The notes below the pieces were generated by a model. It saw only the letters and a list, made by a program, of their open reading frames with translations. It was not told the DNA's origin and did no database searches. Shown here piece by piece: positions 1 to 7,567 of a stretch of 64,000 nt of DNA (positions are counted from its first letter, which is position 1; every line of letters begins with the position of its first letter). Origin of the DNA: Helcococcus ovis (GTDB taxonomy: Bacteria; Bacillota; Clostridia; Tissierellales; Peptoniphilaceae); contig NZ_CP119081.1 in the NCBI RefSeq assembly GCF_004524775.2, positions 1,550,001 to 1,614,000 on the forward strand, given 5' to 3'. The position numbers were made by a program, and so were the translations under genes.

Positions 1-554
1 CATCTTGGACAATATGGTAAAATCTTAGCTCCTTCATATAGCAATCCTTTTTTATTAAAATCATCTAATAAATGCCATGCTGTTTCAATATAATCATTAT
101 CCAATGTAATATATGGATTATCCATATCAGCTAAAAATGCCATTCTATCTGACATATCTTTCCACATTCCACTATATGTAAATACTGATTCTCTACACAC
201 TTTATTAAATTTTTCAACACCATATTCTTCAATTTCTTTTTTTGAATTTAGGTGTAATTTCTTTTCAGCTTCAATTTCAACAGGCAATCCGTGAGTATCC
301 CATCCTGCCTTTCTTTCAACATAATATCCTCTCATAGTTTTATATCTACAGGTCATATCTTTTAAGGTTCTGGATATAACGTGATGAATACCGGGTTTGC
401 CATTAGCTGTTGGTGGTCCATCAAAAAATACATAACTAGGTCCATCTTTTCTAGTTTCTGTTGATTGTTTCAACAAATCAATTTCTTTCCAATAATCAGA
501 AATCTGTTTTTCTCTATCTTTAACGGAACTTTCTGATAATGCTTCAAATTTCAT
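1..554 (-). CDS. ileS: Isoleucyl-tRNA synthetase, N-terminal part (gene runs off the window)
   Basis: Cytoplasmic enzyme that charges tRNA-Ile with isoleucine. Only the first ~184 residues are inside the window; the frame is open to base 1. The class I signature region DGPPTANGKPGIHHV is at residues 45-59 and KAGWDTHGLPVE follows; both are typical of IleRS. The signature tetrad is G55-I-H-H58 instead of HIGH, the GXHH variant known in IleRS2 enzymes. The last visible residues lead into YCPRC, a normal IleRS element. The start is ATG at 554 with GGAGGT just upstream. A T-box with an isoleucine specifier lies in the leader, which confirms the assignment. Partial because of the window edge, not broken. 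Confidence 0.96.
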   Translation of the reverse strand, partial: MKFEALSESSVKDREKQISDYWKEIDLLKQSTETRKDGPSYVFFDGPPTANGKPGIHHVISRTLKDMTCRYKTMRGYYVERKAGWDTHGLPVEIEAEKKLHLNSKKEIEEYGVEKFNKVCRESVFTYSGMWKDMSDRMAFLADMDNPYITLDNDYIETAWHLLDDFNKKGLLYEGAKILPYCPR

Positions 555-643
555 AACTACCTCCAATTTTTATTTTTACATTATATTTTACACATTTAGT
601 AGGAATGTTAATAATTTCAATTTAATTAATATTATAAATAATT

Positions 644-832
644 GCGTTTGACGTACTTTTGTCTTCAGTCGATGCTTCGCATCGTCTGATACTTCTCCCT
701 TACGTCATTTCCCGCCTGCTACCTTCAATTCAAAGCTCCCTCTTCGGTCGCTTTTCATTGGGTAGCTTTGCGTTTGACGTACTTTTGTCTTCAGTCGATG
801 CTTCGCATCGTCTGAGCGACAAAGTTACGTCA
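644..832. repeat. Palindromic repeat element between T-box and ileS
   Basis: Two perfect 46-bp direct copies lie at 644-689 and 770-815. Each contains a hairpin CGATGC-TTC-GCATCG. Each copy starts with TGACGTA and is followed about 45-50 bases later by TACGTCA (649-655/701-707 and 775-781/826-832). Between the copies is another hairpin, GCTACC (718-723) with GGTAGC (761-766), extended inward by CAAT/ATTG and AAAGC/GCTTT. The element is clearly richer in GC than its surroundings. It has no ORF. It looks like a MITE/REP-type palindromic unit inserted in the untranslated leader. Confidence 0.75.
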
Positions 833-835
833 TAA

Positions 836-1056
836 AAAAATCCCTGCAAAATGCAGGGACGAAAATCCGTGGTACCACCCAAATTTACTATTTATAATAG
901 CCTCATAGCATAACGCCGCCAAGCGAATTTCCTTAATTATTTCAGGAAATTATCTCATAAGTGATTTTCATTAATAGCTTCAGTATCTTTTTCAGCTAAC
1001 AAGATCTCTCTATTCATCCACAATTAATTACTGTCTTAGTCTCAGATTTTCATATC
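836..1056 (-). promoter_or_regulatory. T-box leader of ileS (Ile specifier ATC)
   Basis: On the minus strand the T-box sequence GGGTGGTACCACGG is at 867-880, followed by a terminator hairpin TCCCTGCA/TGCAGGGA at 841-859 and a T run. Stem I is readable: AGTA (1029-1032), then ATTAAT pairs with ATTAAT before GAA, forming the S-turn, then A-ATC-A. ATC (963-965) is the specifier codon for isoleucine. TGGT in the T-box bulge matches an A73 discriminator. Uncharged tRNA-Ile should pair here and allow read-through into ileS. The terminator is about 285 nt from the ileS start, unusually far because of the inserted repeat element. Confidence 0.93.
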
Positions 1057-1062
1057 ATTTTA

Positions 1063-1091
1063 ATAATATATATTTTTCATGATTTTGTCAA
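1063..1091 (-). promoter_or_regulatory. Promoter of the ileS leader
   Basis: On the minus strand TTGACA (1086-1091) and TATTAT (1063-1068) are separated by exactly 17 bases. This is a near-consensus housekeeping promoter and would start transcription near 1056, at the 5' edge of the T-box stem I. Confidence 0.8.
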
Positions 1092-1188
1092 TTTTTTAAT
1101 ATTTTGTTTAGCAGTATTTTAAATCATTTAATTTATACATTTTAAGTTTTCCTGTCAAATTAAAACAAATAAATTTATATAAATATAG

Positions 1189-2301
1189 TTAAAATTCTAA
1201 TGATTTCTTATTCATACTGATTGAAAGGACAAATCCCATCAATAATAAATTAATTAATTGGAATGTTCCCCCATGCGAGAAAAATGGAAGCGGGATACCC
1301 GTTACAGGCATAATTTTCATAGTCATCCCCATATTTTCAAATACGTGTACAAATAAGAGTGCTAATACCCCTATAACAAATGTAGTATGATAGAGATCAT
1401 CTGATTTATATGCTATTAAAACCATTCTGGTGAATATAATAAAATAAAGCAGCATAGCAAAAGCTCCACCTAAAAATCCAAAGTCCTCTACCAGCACAGG
1501 AAATATAAAATCTGTATGTTGCTCCGGTATGTATCTATTTTGAGAAAATGGCCCGGATTTATATCCTCTTCCTAATAATTGTCCAGAGCCTAAGGCGATT
1601 AAACCTCTATCAGTTTGATGTGTTGATGTTGATAAATTTCTGGATGAATCCTTAAAATCTAAAATCCTGTCCTTTGCATATCCTGCAAGATTTGACCATA
1701 TAAACGGAAGACTTATTACAAGAGCTAAAATCGCAACTCCTAGTAATATACCGATTTTTTTCCATTTTAATCCTGAAACAAAAAGCATTGAAACAACTAT
1801 AAATAAAACAACCATAGCTGTACCTAAATCTCTTTGAACAATTATCAAGCCTACTGGAAATAAAGCTAAAATTAAGTATTTAAAAATAAATTTCCAACTA
1901 TTTATATTATTTTTATTCTCTCCTAATAAAATCGACAAAAATAATATATGTAATACTTTTGATATTTCGCTGGGTTGTAAATTTATCGGTCCAATCCTTA
2001 ACCATAAATTAGCCCCCCAACTATCTCCACCATATCCAAAAAATATTGTCATAAGAATTAATCCAACTGAAACAATGTAAATTAGCCACTTTAATTTCTT
2101 GAATATATCCAAATTTAATATAAATATAAAACCCATCCCTATAAATCCAAATATAGTCGATATAATCTGAGATTTAATAGTCCTTCCTACCGGTGTTATC
2201 GCAGCATTTAATACTACAAGTCCAAATACAACCAGTATAATTAGTGAAAAGAGTAATATGAAATCTAATTTTTTTATATTTTTCCACGAAAAATTAAACA
2301 T
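1189..2301 (-). CDS. rodA: SEDS-family peptidoglycan polymerase RodA/FtsW
   Basis: Polytopic membrane glycosyltransferase that polymerises lipid II into glycan strands during cell elongation. The 370-residue length and about ten hydrophobic segments fit the family. Family motifs are visible: QPSEISK near 105, QRDLGTA, GSGQLLGRGY, IPEQHTDFIFP with the SEDS catalytic aspartate (HTDF), and MPVTGIPLPFFSHGG near the C terminus. MPVTGIPLPF favours RodA over FtsW, but no partner class B PBP is nearby, so FtsW or SpoVE-type roles are possible. ATG at 2301 has AAGGAGT about 8 bases upstream. The gene diverges from nth. Confidence 0.9.
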   Translation of the reverse strand: MFNFSWKNIKKLDFILLFSLIILVVFGLVVLNAAITPVGRTIKSQIISTIFGFIGMGFIFILNLDIFKKLKWLIYIVSVGLILMTIFFGYGGDSWGANLWLRIGPINLQPSEISKVLHILFLSILLGENKNNINSWKFIFKYLILALFPVGLIIVQRDLGTAMVVLFIVVSMLFVSGLKWKKIGILLGVAILALVISLPFIWSNLAGYAKDRILDFKDSSRNLSTSTHQTDRGLIALGSGQLLGRGYKSGPFSQNRYIPEQHTDFIFPVLVEDFGFLGGAFAMLLYFIIFTRMVLIAYKSDDLYHTTFVIGVLALLFVHVFENMGMTMKIMPVTGIPLPFFSHGGTFQLINLLLMGFVLSISMNKKSLEF

Positions 2302-2412
2302 TAATGAAACTCCTTGATATAACTACAAAATAATTTGTATTATTTTTTTATGATATAATTTATTATAGACCAAATAATAATTAAAAAAAAGTAAAATTTT
2401 ACAGGAGTTTAA

Positions 2413-3069
2413 ATGAAAAATAAATTATCAAAAAAAGAAAAACTGGAAGCATTACAAATTTTATATGATTACTTTCCTGATGCAAAAGCCGAATTAAATT
2501 TTTCAAACGAATTTGAACTTTTAATTGCCGTTATGCTATCTGCTCAATGTACTGATGAACGTGTAAATATTGTAACTTCAAGTCTTTTTAAAAAATATCA
2601 CATTCCTGAAGATTACATTAATGCTGACATTAAGGACATTGAAAACGAGATAAAATCATTAGGCCTATATAAAAATAAAGCAAAGAACTTAAAAAAAATG
2701 TGCGAAATTTTAGTTTCAGATTTTAACGGAAAAGTCCCGAACAATAGAGAAAATCTTATTAAATTGCCAGGTGTAGGAAGAAAAACAGCAAATGTTGTAA
2801 TGTCTGTAGCTTTTGGTATACCCGCAATTGCTGTTGATACACATGTACACAGAACCGCCAACAGAATTGGGCTTGTAAACTCTGAAAATGTATTAGATAC
2901 CGAAAAACAACTTATGGAACTTATACCTAAAAAAGATTGGTCTAAAGCTCATCATGTTTTAATTTTTTATGGAAGAAGAATTTCAAAATCAAGAAATCCA
3001 GATTGTGAAAATGACCCAATAAAGCACATTAGCTTACATTGCAGAAAAATGCTGAATTTAGACAAATAA
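2413..3069 (+). CDS. nth: Endonuclease III-type DNA glycosylase lacking its Fe-S ligands
   Basis: Base-excision repair glycosylase/AP lyase for oxidised pyrimidines. The helix-hairpin-helix LPGVGRKTAN (118-127) carries the catalytic lysine K124, and VDTHVHR carries the catalytic aspartate D142, both at E. coli-like positions. The C-terminal [4Fe-4S] motif C-x6-C-x2-C-x5-C is degenerate: the four positions read S191, C198, D201 and S207, with an extra C210. The protein therefore probably lacks the cluster while keeping the active site. Length of 218 is normal. ACAGGAGTTTAA precedes the ATG. The gene stands alone and ends in a bidirectional terminator shared with galU. Confidence 0.93.
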   Translation: MKNKLSKKEKLEALQILYDYFPDAKAELNFSNEFELLIAVMLSAQCTDERVNIVTSSLFKKYHIPEDYINADIKDIENEIKSLGLYKNKAKNLKKMCEILVSDFNGKVPNNRENLIKLPGVGRKTANVVMSVAFGIPAIAVDTHVHRTANRIGLVNSENVLDTEKQLMELIPKKDWSKAHHVLIFYGRRISKSRNPDCENDPIKHISLHCRKMLNLDK

Positions 3070-3109
3070 AAATCGACAATGTATTTCAAATGCGATACAT
3101 TGTCGATTT
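3070..3109. terminator. Bidirectional terminator between nth and galU
   Basis: A 15-bp perfect inverted repeat, AAATCGACAATGTAT (3070-3084) and ATACATTGTCGATTT (3095-3109), has a 10-base loop and A/T tails on both sides. It sits between two convergent stop codons. Confidence 0.85.
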
Positions 3110-3113
3110 AATT

Positions 3114-4001
3114 TTACAATTCTTTACATATACCTTTTAGATATTCTCTAAATTCATCTTTAAGTTCATTATCTCTTAAAGCATATTCAACAGTTGCTTC
3201 TAAAAATCCAATTTTACTACCAATATCATATCTTTTTCCATTATAGATATAACCCAAAACACCTTCATTTTTAGCAAGCAAATCAATTGCATCTGTAATT
3301 TGAATTTCTCCACCTTTTCCTGGTTTTGTTTCTTCAATATATTTAAAGATATCCTTAGTAAAAACATATCTTCCTAATATAGCAACATCTGATGGTGCTT
3401 CCTCTGGCTTTGGTTTTTCAACACACCATTTTATTTTATATGTTCTATCATCTAATTTATCAGCTTCTATCGCTCCATATTTATCAATTTCTCTTATAGG
3501 AACTTTTTTACATCCAACAACACTTTTTTCTACTTTATTAAATTTTTCAATAAGTTGCCCAATAGCTGGTTGTTTAGGATTATAAACAATATCATCACCT
3601 AAAACAACAGCAAATGCATCATTACCTACAAATTCTTTTGCTTGTAAAATAGCATGTCCTAATCCTTTAGTTTCTTTTTGTCTTTTATAATAAAAATTAG
3701 CTTGATCTGCAATTTTTCTAATAGCTTCATATTCTTTCTCTTTTCCATTTTTTTGAAGAGAGTGTTCTAATTCAATTGTATAATCAAAATGATCTTCTAT
3801 TTCATGCTTATTTCTATTTGTAATGAATAAAATTTCTTCAATGCCGGATTCTACTAATTCTTCAACAATTAATTGAATAGTAGGAATATCTACTATCGGC
3901 AACATTTCTTTTGGAACAGCCTTTGTAAATGGTAAAAATCTAGTTCCAAATCCTGCAACTGGTACTACAGCCTTTTTTACATTTAAATTATTTGTCTTCA
4001 T
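3114..4001 (-). CDS. galU: UTP-glucose-1-phosphate uridylyltransferase
   Basis: Makes UDP-glucose from UTP and glucose-1-phosphate for glycolipid and polysaccharide synthesis. The nucleotidyltransferase signature VPVAGFGTRFLPFTKAVPKE is near the N terminus; VLGDDI, CVEKPKPEEAPSD and GKRYDIGSKIGF follow in the usual order. The frame is open up to 4037, but the better start is ATG at 4001 (MKTNN), which gives 295 residues and has GGAG closely upstream. It overlaps the end of the upstream CBS-domain gene by 14 bases, so the two are probably co-transcribed and translationally coupled. Confidence 0.93.
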   Translation of the reverse strand: MKTNNLNVKKAVVPVAGFGTRFLPFTKAVPKEMLPIVDIPTIQLIVEELVESGIEEILFITNRNKHEIEDHFDYTIELEHSLQKNGKEKEYEAIRKIADQANFYYKRQKETKGLGHAILQAKEFVGNDAFAVVLGDDIVYNPKQPAIGQLIEKFNKVEKSVVGCKKVPIREIDKYGAIEADKLDDRTYKIKWCVEKPKPEEAPSDVAILGRYVFTKDIFKYIEETKPGKGGEIQITDAIDLLAKNEGVLGYIYNGKRYDIGSKIGFLEATVEYALRDNELKDEFREYLKGICKEL

Positions 4002-5370
4002 TTTCTCCGTCCTCTTTTTTATGAGTAAACTCATCAAACACTGTAATTTTAGCTTCTACTATCCTTTTATCTTTTACTTCCAATACTTCCACTCTCAAAT
4101 TTTCAAAATCAAATGAAGGTTTTTCCCCATCTTCGGGTATGTATCCTAAATGATAAATTATAAATCCTCCTATAGTGTCGTAATCTTCCGAATCATCATC
4201 TATTTGACTTCCTGTTTGATTGTTAAAATCTTTTATAGAAATAGATGCAACAACTTTATACACATCATCTGATATTTCAATTAATTCAGGCTCATCATAA
4301 TCATATTCATCATCTATATTACCTACTATTTCTTCAATCAAATCTTCCATAGTTACAATTCCTGCAAATCCGCCATATTCATCAATAAGTAGTGCCATAT
4401 ATTTATTATTTGTTTGTAACTCCGAAAATAATTCATTTATATTTTTTCTTTCAGGTACAAAATACGCCGGCTTTAAAATTTTCTTTATATCAACATTTTC
4501 AAAACCAACACTATAACTTTCCAAAAGATAATCTTTTAAATATAGAATTCCTTTTATGTTATCTACATCATCCTCATAAACCGGGATCCTGGAATATTTT
4601 AAAGACATCATATCATCTTTGTAATTTACAAATTCATCATTAATGTCTATCATAAAAACTTCCGTACGAGGAGTCATTATCTCTTCTGCGTAAGTCTCAT
4701 CAAAACTTATTACCGAATTAATCATTTCACTTTCAACTTTATCTATCACGCCCTGTGAATGACCTAATTGTACTAAGGACTTAATATCATTAATTGTAAT
4801 TTTAGAATCTAATTCATCAGTTTCAATGCCTAAAATCTTCATGAACACTTTTGTTATACCTGATATAAACCAAACTATCGGCTTAAAAATAAATATAATT
4901 AAAGACACAAAACCTATGGAGAATTTTGCAAAACTTTCAATATTTCCAAAAGCAATTCTTCTAGGAATCAATTCTCCAAATATTATTATAACCAAGGTTA
5001 AAATCAAAGTAACTAATATTTGTGCTAATAACAACGGATAAGGTATATTAATTTTGTTAAAATATAACGCTAATCTTGGCGAAATCAATAAAGCGGTAAG
5101 TGTAACATTTAAAAACGACACTAAAGTAGATACTAAATGCATTACTGACAAAAACTTAGTCTGATTTTCCAAAATCAATAATATTTTTTTTGCTCTTATA
5201 TCCCCGTCTGATGATTTTTCTTCAAGTAAATTCTGATCTACCGAAGATATTGCAAGTTCAGATGCTGATAAAAAAGCATTTATTAAAACTAAAATTATAG
5301 ATAATATTATATATCCTGTTAATGATCCGCTATAGAGATGAATATCTTGAACGGCCTGCGGTAATTCCAT
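3988..5370 (-). CDS. CNNM/HlyC-CorC family membrane protein with CBS pair
   Basis: Four-domain protein of the hemolysin-C/CorC group, implicated in divalent cation (Mg/Co) efflux or homeostasis. An N-terminal DUF21/CNNM membrane domain has about four hydrophobic helices (residues ~17-180). Two CBS motifs follow (around MTPRTEVFMIDIND and LLIDEYGGFAGIVTMEDLIEEIVG) and then a C-terminal CorC_HlyC domain (DDDSEDYDTIGGFIIYHLG). Length of 460 is normal. The start has GGAGG eight bases upstream. The 3' end overlaps galU. The exact substrate cannot be read from sequence. Confidence 0.88.
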   Translation of the reverse strand: MELPQAVQDIHLYSGSLTGYIILSIILVLINAFLSASELAISSVDQNLLEEKSSDGDIRAKKILLILENQTKFLSVMHLVSTLVSFLNVTLTALLISPRLALYFNKINIPYPLLLAQILVTLILTLVIIIFGELIPRRIAFGNIESFAKFSIGFVSLIIFIFKPIVWFISGITKVFMKILGIETDELDSKITINDIKSLVQLGHSQGVIDKVESEMINSVISFDETYAEEIMTPRTEVFMIDINDEFVNYKDDMMSLKYSRIPVYEDDVDNIKGILYLKDYLLESYSVGFENVDIKKILKPAYFVPERKNINELFSELQTNNKYMALLIDEYGGFAGIVTMEDLIEEIVGNIDDEYDYDEPELIEISDDVYKVVASISIKDFNNQTGSQIDDDSEDYDTIGGFIIYHLGYIPEDGEKPSFDFENLRVEVLEVKDKRIVEAKITVFDEFTHKKEDGENEDK

Positions 5371-5539
5371 ATTTCCTCCAAATAATCTTTATATTTTTAC
5401 ATTATAATATCACAATAATAAGCTTTATTCAATTTTCAAATAGACTACTATTATTACAATTTTTTTATTTTACTTGAAATTATTACATTAAAGTTGATAT
5501 TATATTTATGAATATTATTACAATTTATTTAGGAGAAAT

Positions 5540-6196
5540 ATGAAACAAAAAACATCTACAATTTTAAAAATAAAAAATATACTATTTGAGAAAAAATATG
5601 CTTTCTCATGGCTAATCATTTATATATTATTTTGTGCGGCAACATATGAATTATTCAATAGACCATTTGGTACAGTTAGAAACATTAAAATACCATTAGA
5701 TGATATGATTCCTCTTATAAAAGAGTTTATAATTCCATATCATACCTATATCCCAGCATTAATAGTTGCAGCTTATATAATCTATAAAAGGAATTTTAAC
5801 GAATACAAAAAATTGATTTTATCGCTATTTTTAGCTCAAATAACAGCTTATATTGTATTTATGTTATTTCAAACATATGTGCCACGATATGATATTAATC
5901 TTTTAGGAAATGATATTTTTTCTCAACTAATCAAACAAACATATTTAATTGACGGCACATATTCCGGAGCCCCTTCTATGCACGTATGTGTAATGAGCTT
6001 GGGAATTTTCTACTTATTAAAAATAAAATTTAATAACATTGCTAAAATACTATTAATTGCATATATGACATTAGTATGTGCTACAACTGTTTTAGTAAAA
6101 CAACACGTATTTTTAGATATTCCTTTCGGATTTTTGCATGCATTTTTAAATTATTTAGCAATTGAATTGATATTTTTAACAAAATCAAAGAATTGA
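5540..6196 (+). CDS. PAP2-superfamily membrane phosphatase
   Basis: Integral membrane protein of 218 residues with about five or six hydrophobic segments. The PAP2 signature is present: SGAPSMHVC around residue 145 and KQHVFLDIPFG around 192, the SxxxH and H-x3-D motifs of the vanadium-peroxidase fold. The expected KxxxxxxRP motif is not obvious. Likely acts on a phospholipid or polyprenyl phosphate at the outer face of the membrane; substrate unknown. TTAGGAGAAATATG provides a good ribosome site. A very small charged ORF and two lipoprotein genes follow on the same strand. Confidence 0.8.
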   Translation: MKQKTSTILKIKNILFEKKYAFSWLIIYILFCAATYELFNRPFGTVRNIKIPLDDMIPLIKEFIIPYHTYIPALIVAAYIIYKRNFNEYKKLILSLFLAQITAYIVFMLFQTYVPRYDINLLGNDIFSQLIKQTYLIDGTYSGAPSMHVCVMSLGIFYLLKIKFNNIAKILLIAYMTLVCATTVLVKQHVFLDIPFGFLHAFLNYLAIELIFLTKSKN

Positions 6197-6227
6197 TATG
6201 ATATAATAAAAGAAAAAGGAGAATGTT

Positions 6228-6389
6228 ATGGATATAAATAGACAAAAAATGGAAAATGATCTAATAATTGAAAAAGAAGTTGAATTAGATCAAGAAATTA
6301 CAGAAAAACAAGAAGGTAATTTAGAAAAAGAAGACTTAGAAAAAGAAGACTTAGAAAAAGAAGACGAAAAAGAAAAAAAGGATAAATAA
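6228..6389 (+). CDS. Small, highly charged 53-residue protein
   Basis: ATG at 6228 has AAAAAGGAGA nine bases upstream. The stop TAA at 6387-6389 overlaps the ATG of the next gene (TAATG), a strong sign of translational coupling. The product is almost all Glu, Lys, Asp, Asn and Leu; its C-terminal half contains three LEKED repeats followed by a Glu/Lys tail. It has no signal peptide or membrane segment and is probably a helix or disordered tail. No family recognised. It may exist mainly to couple translation of the downstream lipoprotein. Confidence 0.6.
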   Translation: MDINRQKMENDLIIEKEVELDQEITEKQEGNLEKEDLEKEDLEKEDEKEKKDK

Positions 6390-7009
6390 TGAAATTAAAA
6401 TTTAAATTGTTAATTCTTTCATTTGCGTTAGTTTCACTAGTAGCTTGTGGCAAAAATAATGTAAAAAATATACAAGAAACAAAAATAGAAATAAAAAAAG
6501 ATACTAAGTCGGAAGTGAAAAAAGAAACTAATTCAGAAAATAAAAAGGATACTAAAAAAGAAACCAATTCAGAAAATAAGATTGATAATAAAAAAGAAAC
6601 TAATTCAGAAAAATTAGGAAAAGAAGAATTAAAAGGAATTGTCACCTCTGATAAAAATGGTTCTGTAACTAAAACAAATTATTATGCAATTAATAATATT
6701 GTTACAAAAGTTGAACAAATAACGGATGCAGATTTATCTAAATTTGATCCGGAAACTGTAAAAATTTTTAAGGAAAACATAGAACCAACTAAACAAAAGT
6801 ATTCTAAAATAAAAGGTATAGAGTATTCCGTTAATATCGAAAATAATAATCTTCATGAGGTTTTAGTCATGCATGTAGATAATCCTGAAATATTAAAAAA
6901 TCTAATAGCTTCAAGATTAATAGCAGTTGAAAAAGGTACTACTCAAATTCAATTGGATAAGATATTAAATCAATTCGAAAAAGCTGGATTTAATGTAGAA
7001 AGAAGATAA
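6389..7009 (+). CDS. DUF1307/YehR-like lipoprotein with charged repeat linker
   Basis: 206-residue lipoprotein. The signal peptide ends in the lipobox LVAC (Cys20). A low-complexity linker with repeated KKETNSENK units spans roughly residues 30-75. The C-terminal domain (about 85-206) matches the downstream lipoprotein: a YY..NN-type strand, then KYSKIKGIEYSV and a closing IQLDKILNQFEKAGFNVERR. This layout resembles DUF1307 (YehR family) lipoproteins of Firmicutes, whose function is unknown. It starts inside the stop codon of the small upstream ORF. Confidence 0.75.
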   Translation: MKLKFKLLILSFALVSLVACGKNNVKNIQETKIEIKKDTKSEVKKETNSENKKDTKKETNSENKIDNKKETNSEKLGKEELKGIVTSDKNGSVTKTNYYAINNIVTKVEQITDADLSKFDPETVKIFKENIEPTKQKYSKIKGIEYSVNIENNNLHEVLVMHVDNPEILKNLIASRLIAVEKGTTQIQLDKILNQFEKAGFNVERR

Positions 7010-7031
7010 TTAAGGAGTATAAATTAAATAT

Positions 7032-7502
7032 ATGTGGAAAAAAATAATTTCAATATCATTATCAATATTTATGATTTTTTCATTAAGTGCTTGTTCAAAT
7101 AAGACAATAAATACTAATGCTGATGCTATTGCAACTTATGAACAAGATGGGAAAAAAACTAAAATAGAATATTTTAAAAATGGAGATAAGGTTTCTAAAA
7201 TAATTCATACAAATATATTAAAATTAGATAAAATCGATTCTAAAACTCTTGAAAATATTGAAAAAATAGCAAAAAAATTTGAAGATACTCAAAAAAGTAT
7301 AAAAGGATTAAAATACAATTTTTCAAAGTATGACAAAGAAATAAAAGAAATATTAAATTTAGATTTAAGCAGTAAAGAAAATATTAAAAGCTTGATAGAT
7401 AATCAATTATTACCATCTGAAGCATCTGAAGAAAAAAATATTAATTTAAATAACATATTAAATAAGCTTAAAGAAAATGGATGGAAAATAGAAAAAAAAT
7501 AA
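7032..7502 (+). CDS. DUF1307/YehR-like lipoprotein
   Basis: 156-residue lipoprotein with lipobox LSAC (Cys21). The mature part contains KTKIEYFKNGDKV, SIKGLKYNFSKYD and a final LNNILNKLKENGWKIEKK, the DUF1307 pattern, and is a paralogue of the preceding gene without its repeat linker. The gene starts 22 bases after its neighbour. The nearest Shine-Dalgarno (GGAG at 7014-7017) is about 14 bases before the ATG, an unusually long spacing, so initiation may be weak or begin at a nearby ATT. Confidence 0.78.
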   Translation: MWKKIISISLSIFMIFSLSACSNKTINTNADAIATYEQDGKKTKIEYFKNGDKVSKIIHTNILKLDKIDSKTLENIEKIAKKFEDTQKSIKGLKYNFSKYDKEIKEILNLDLSSKENIKSLIDNQLLPSEASEEKNINLNNILNKLKENGWKIEKK

Positions 7503-7507
7503 AATTT

Positions 7508-7556
7508 AAAATGATGTGGCAACCTAACCTTGTGTTTTTGCGACATCATTTTTTTG
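7508..7556 (+). terminator. Probable terminator after the lipoprotein pair
   Basis: AAAATGATGT (7508-7517) pairs with ACATCATTTT (7543-7552), followed by T residues. The loop is long (25 bases), so efficiency is uncertain. The MutS-like gene starts 12 bases downstream. Confidence 0.6.
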
Positions 7557-7567
7557 AAAGGAATACC

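Noticed and set aside
644-815. Two 46-bp repeats considered as a short CRISPR array
   Set aside because: Only two copies, the intervening sequence is itself a hairpin, and no cas genes are present.
7481-7567. N-terminal extension of the MutS-like ATPase
   Set aside because: It overlaps the preceding gene and a probable terminator; ATG 7568 has the ribosome site and the membrane helix begins just after it.
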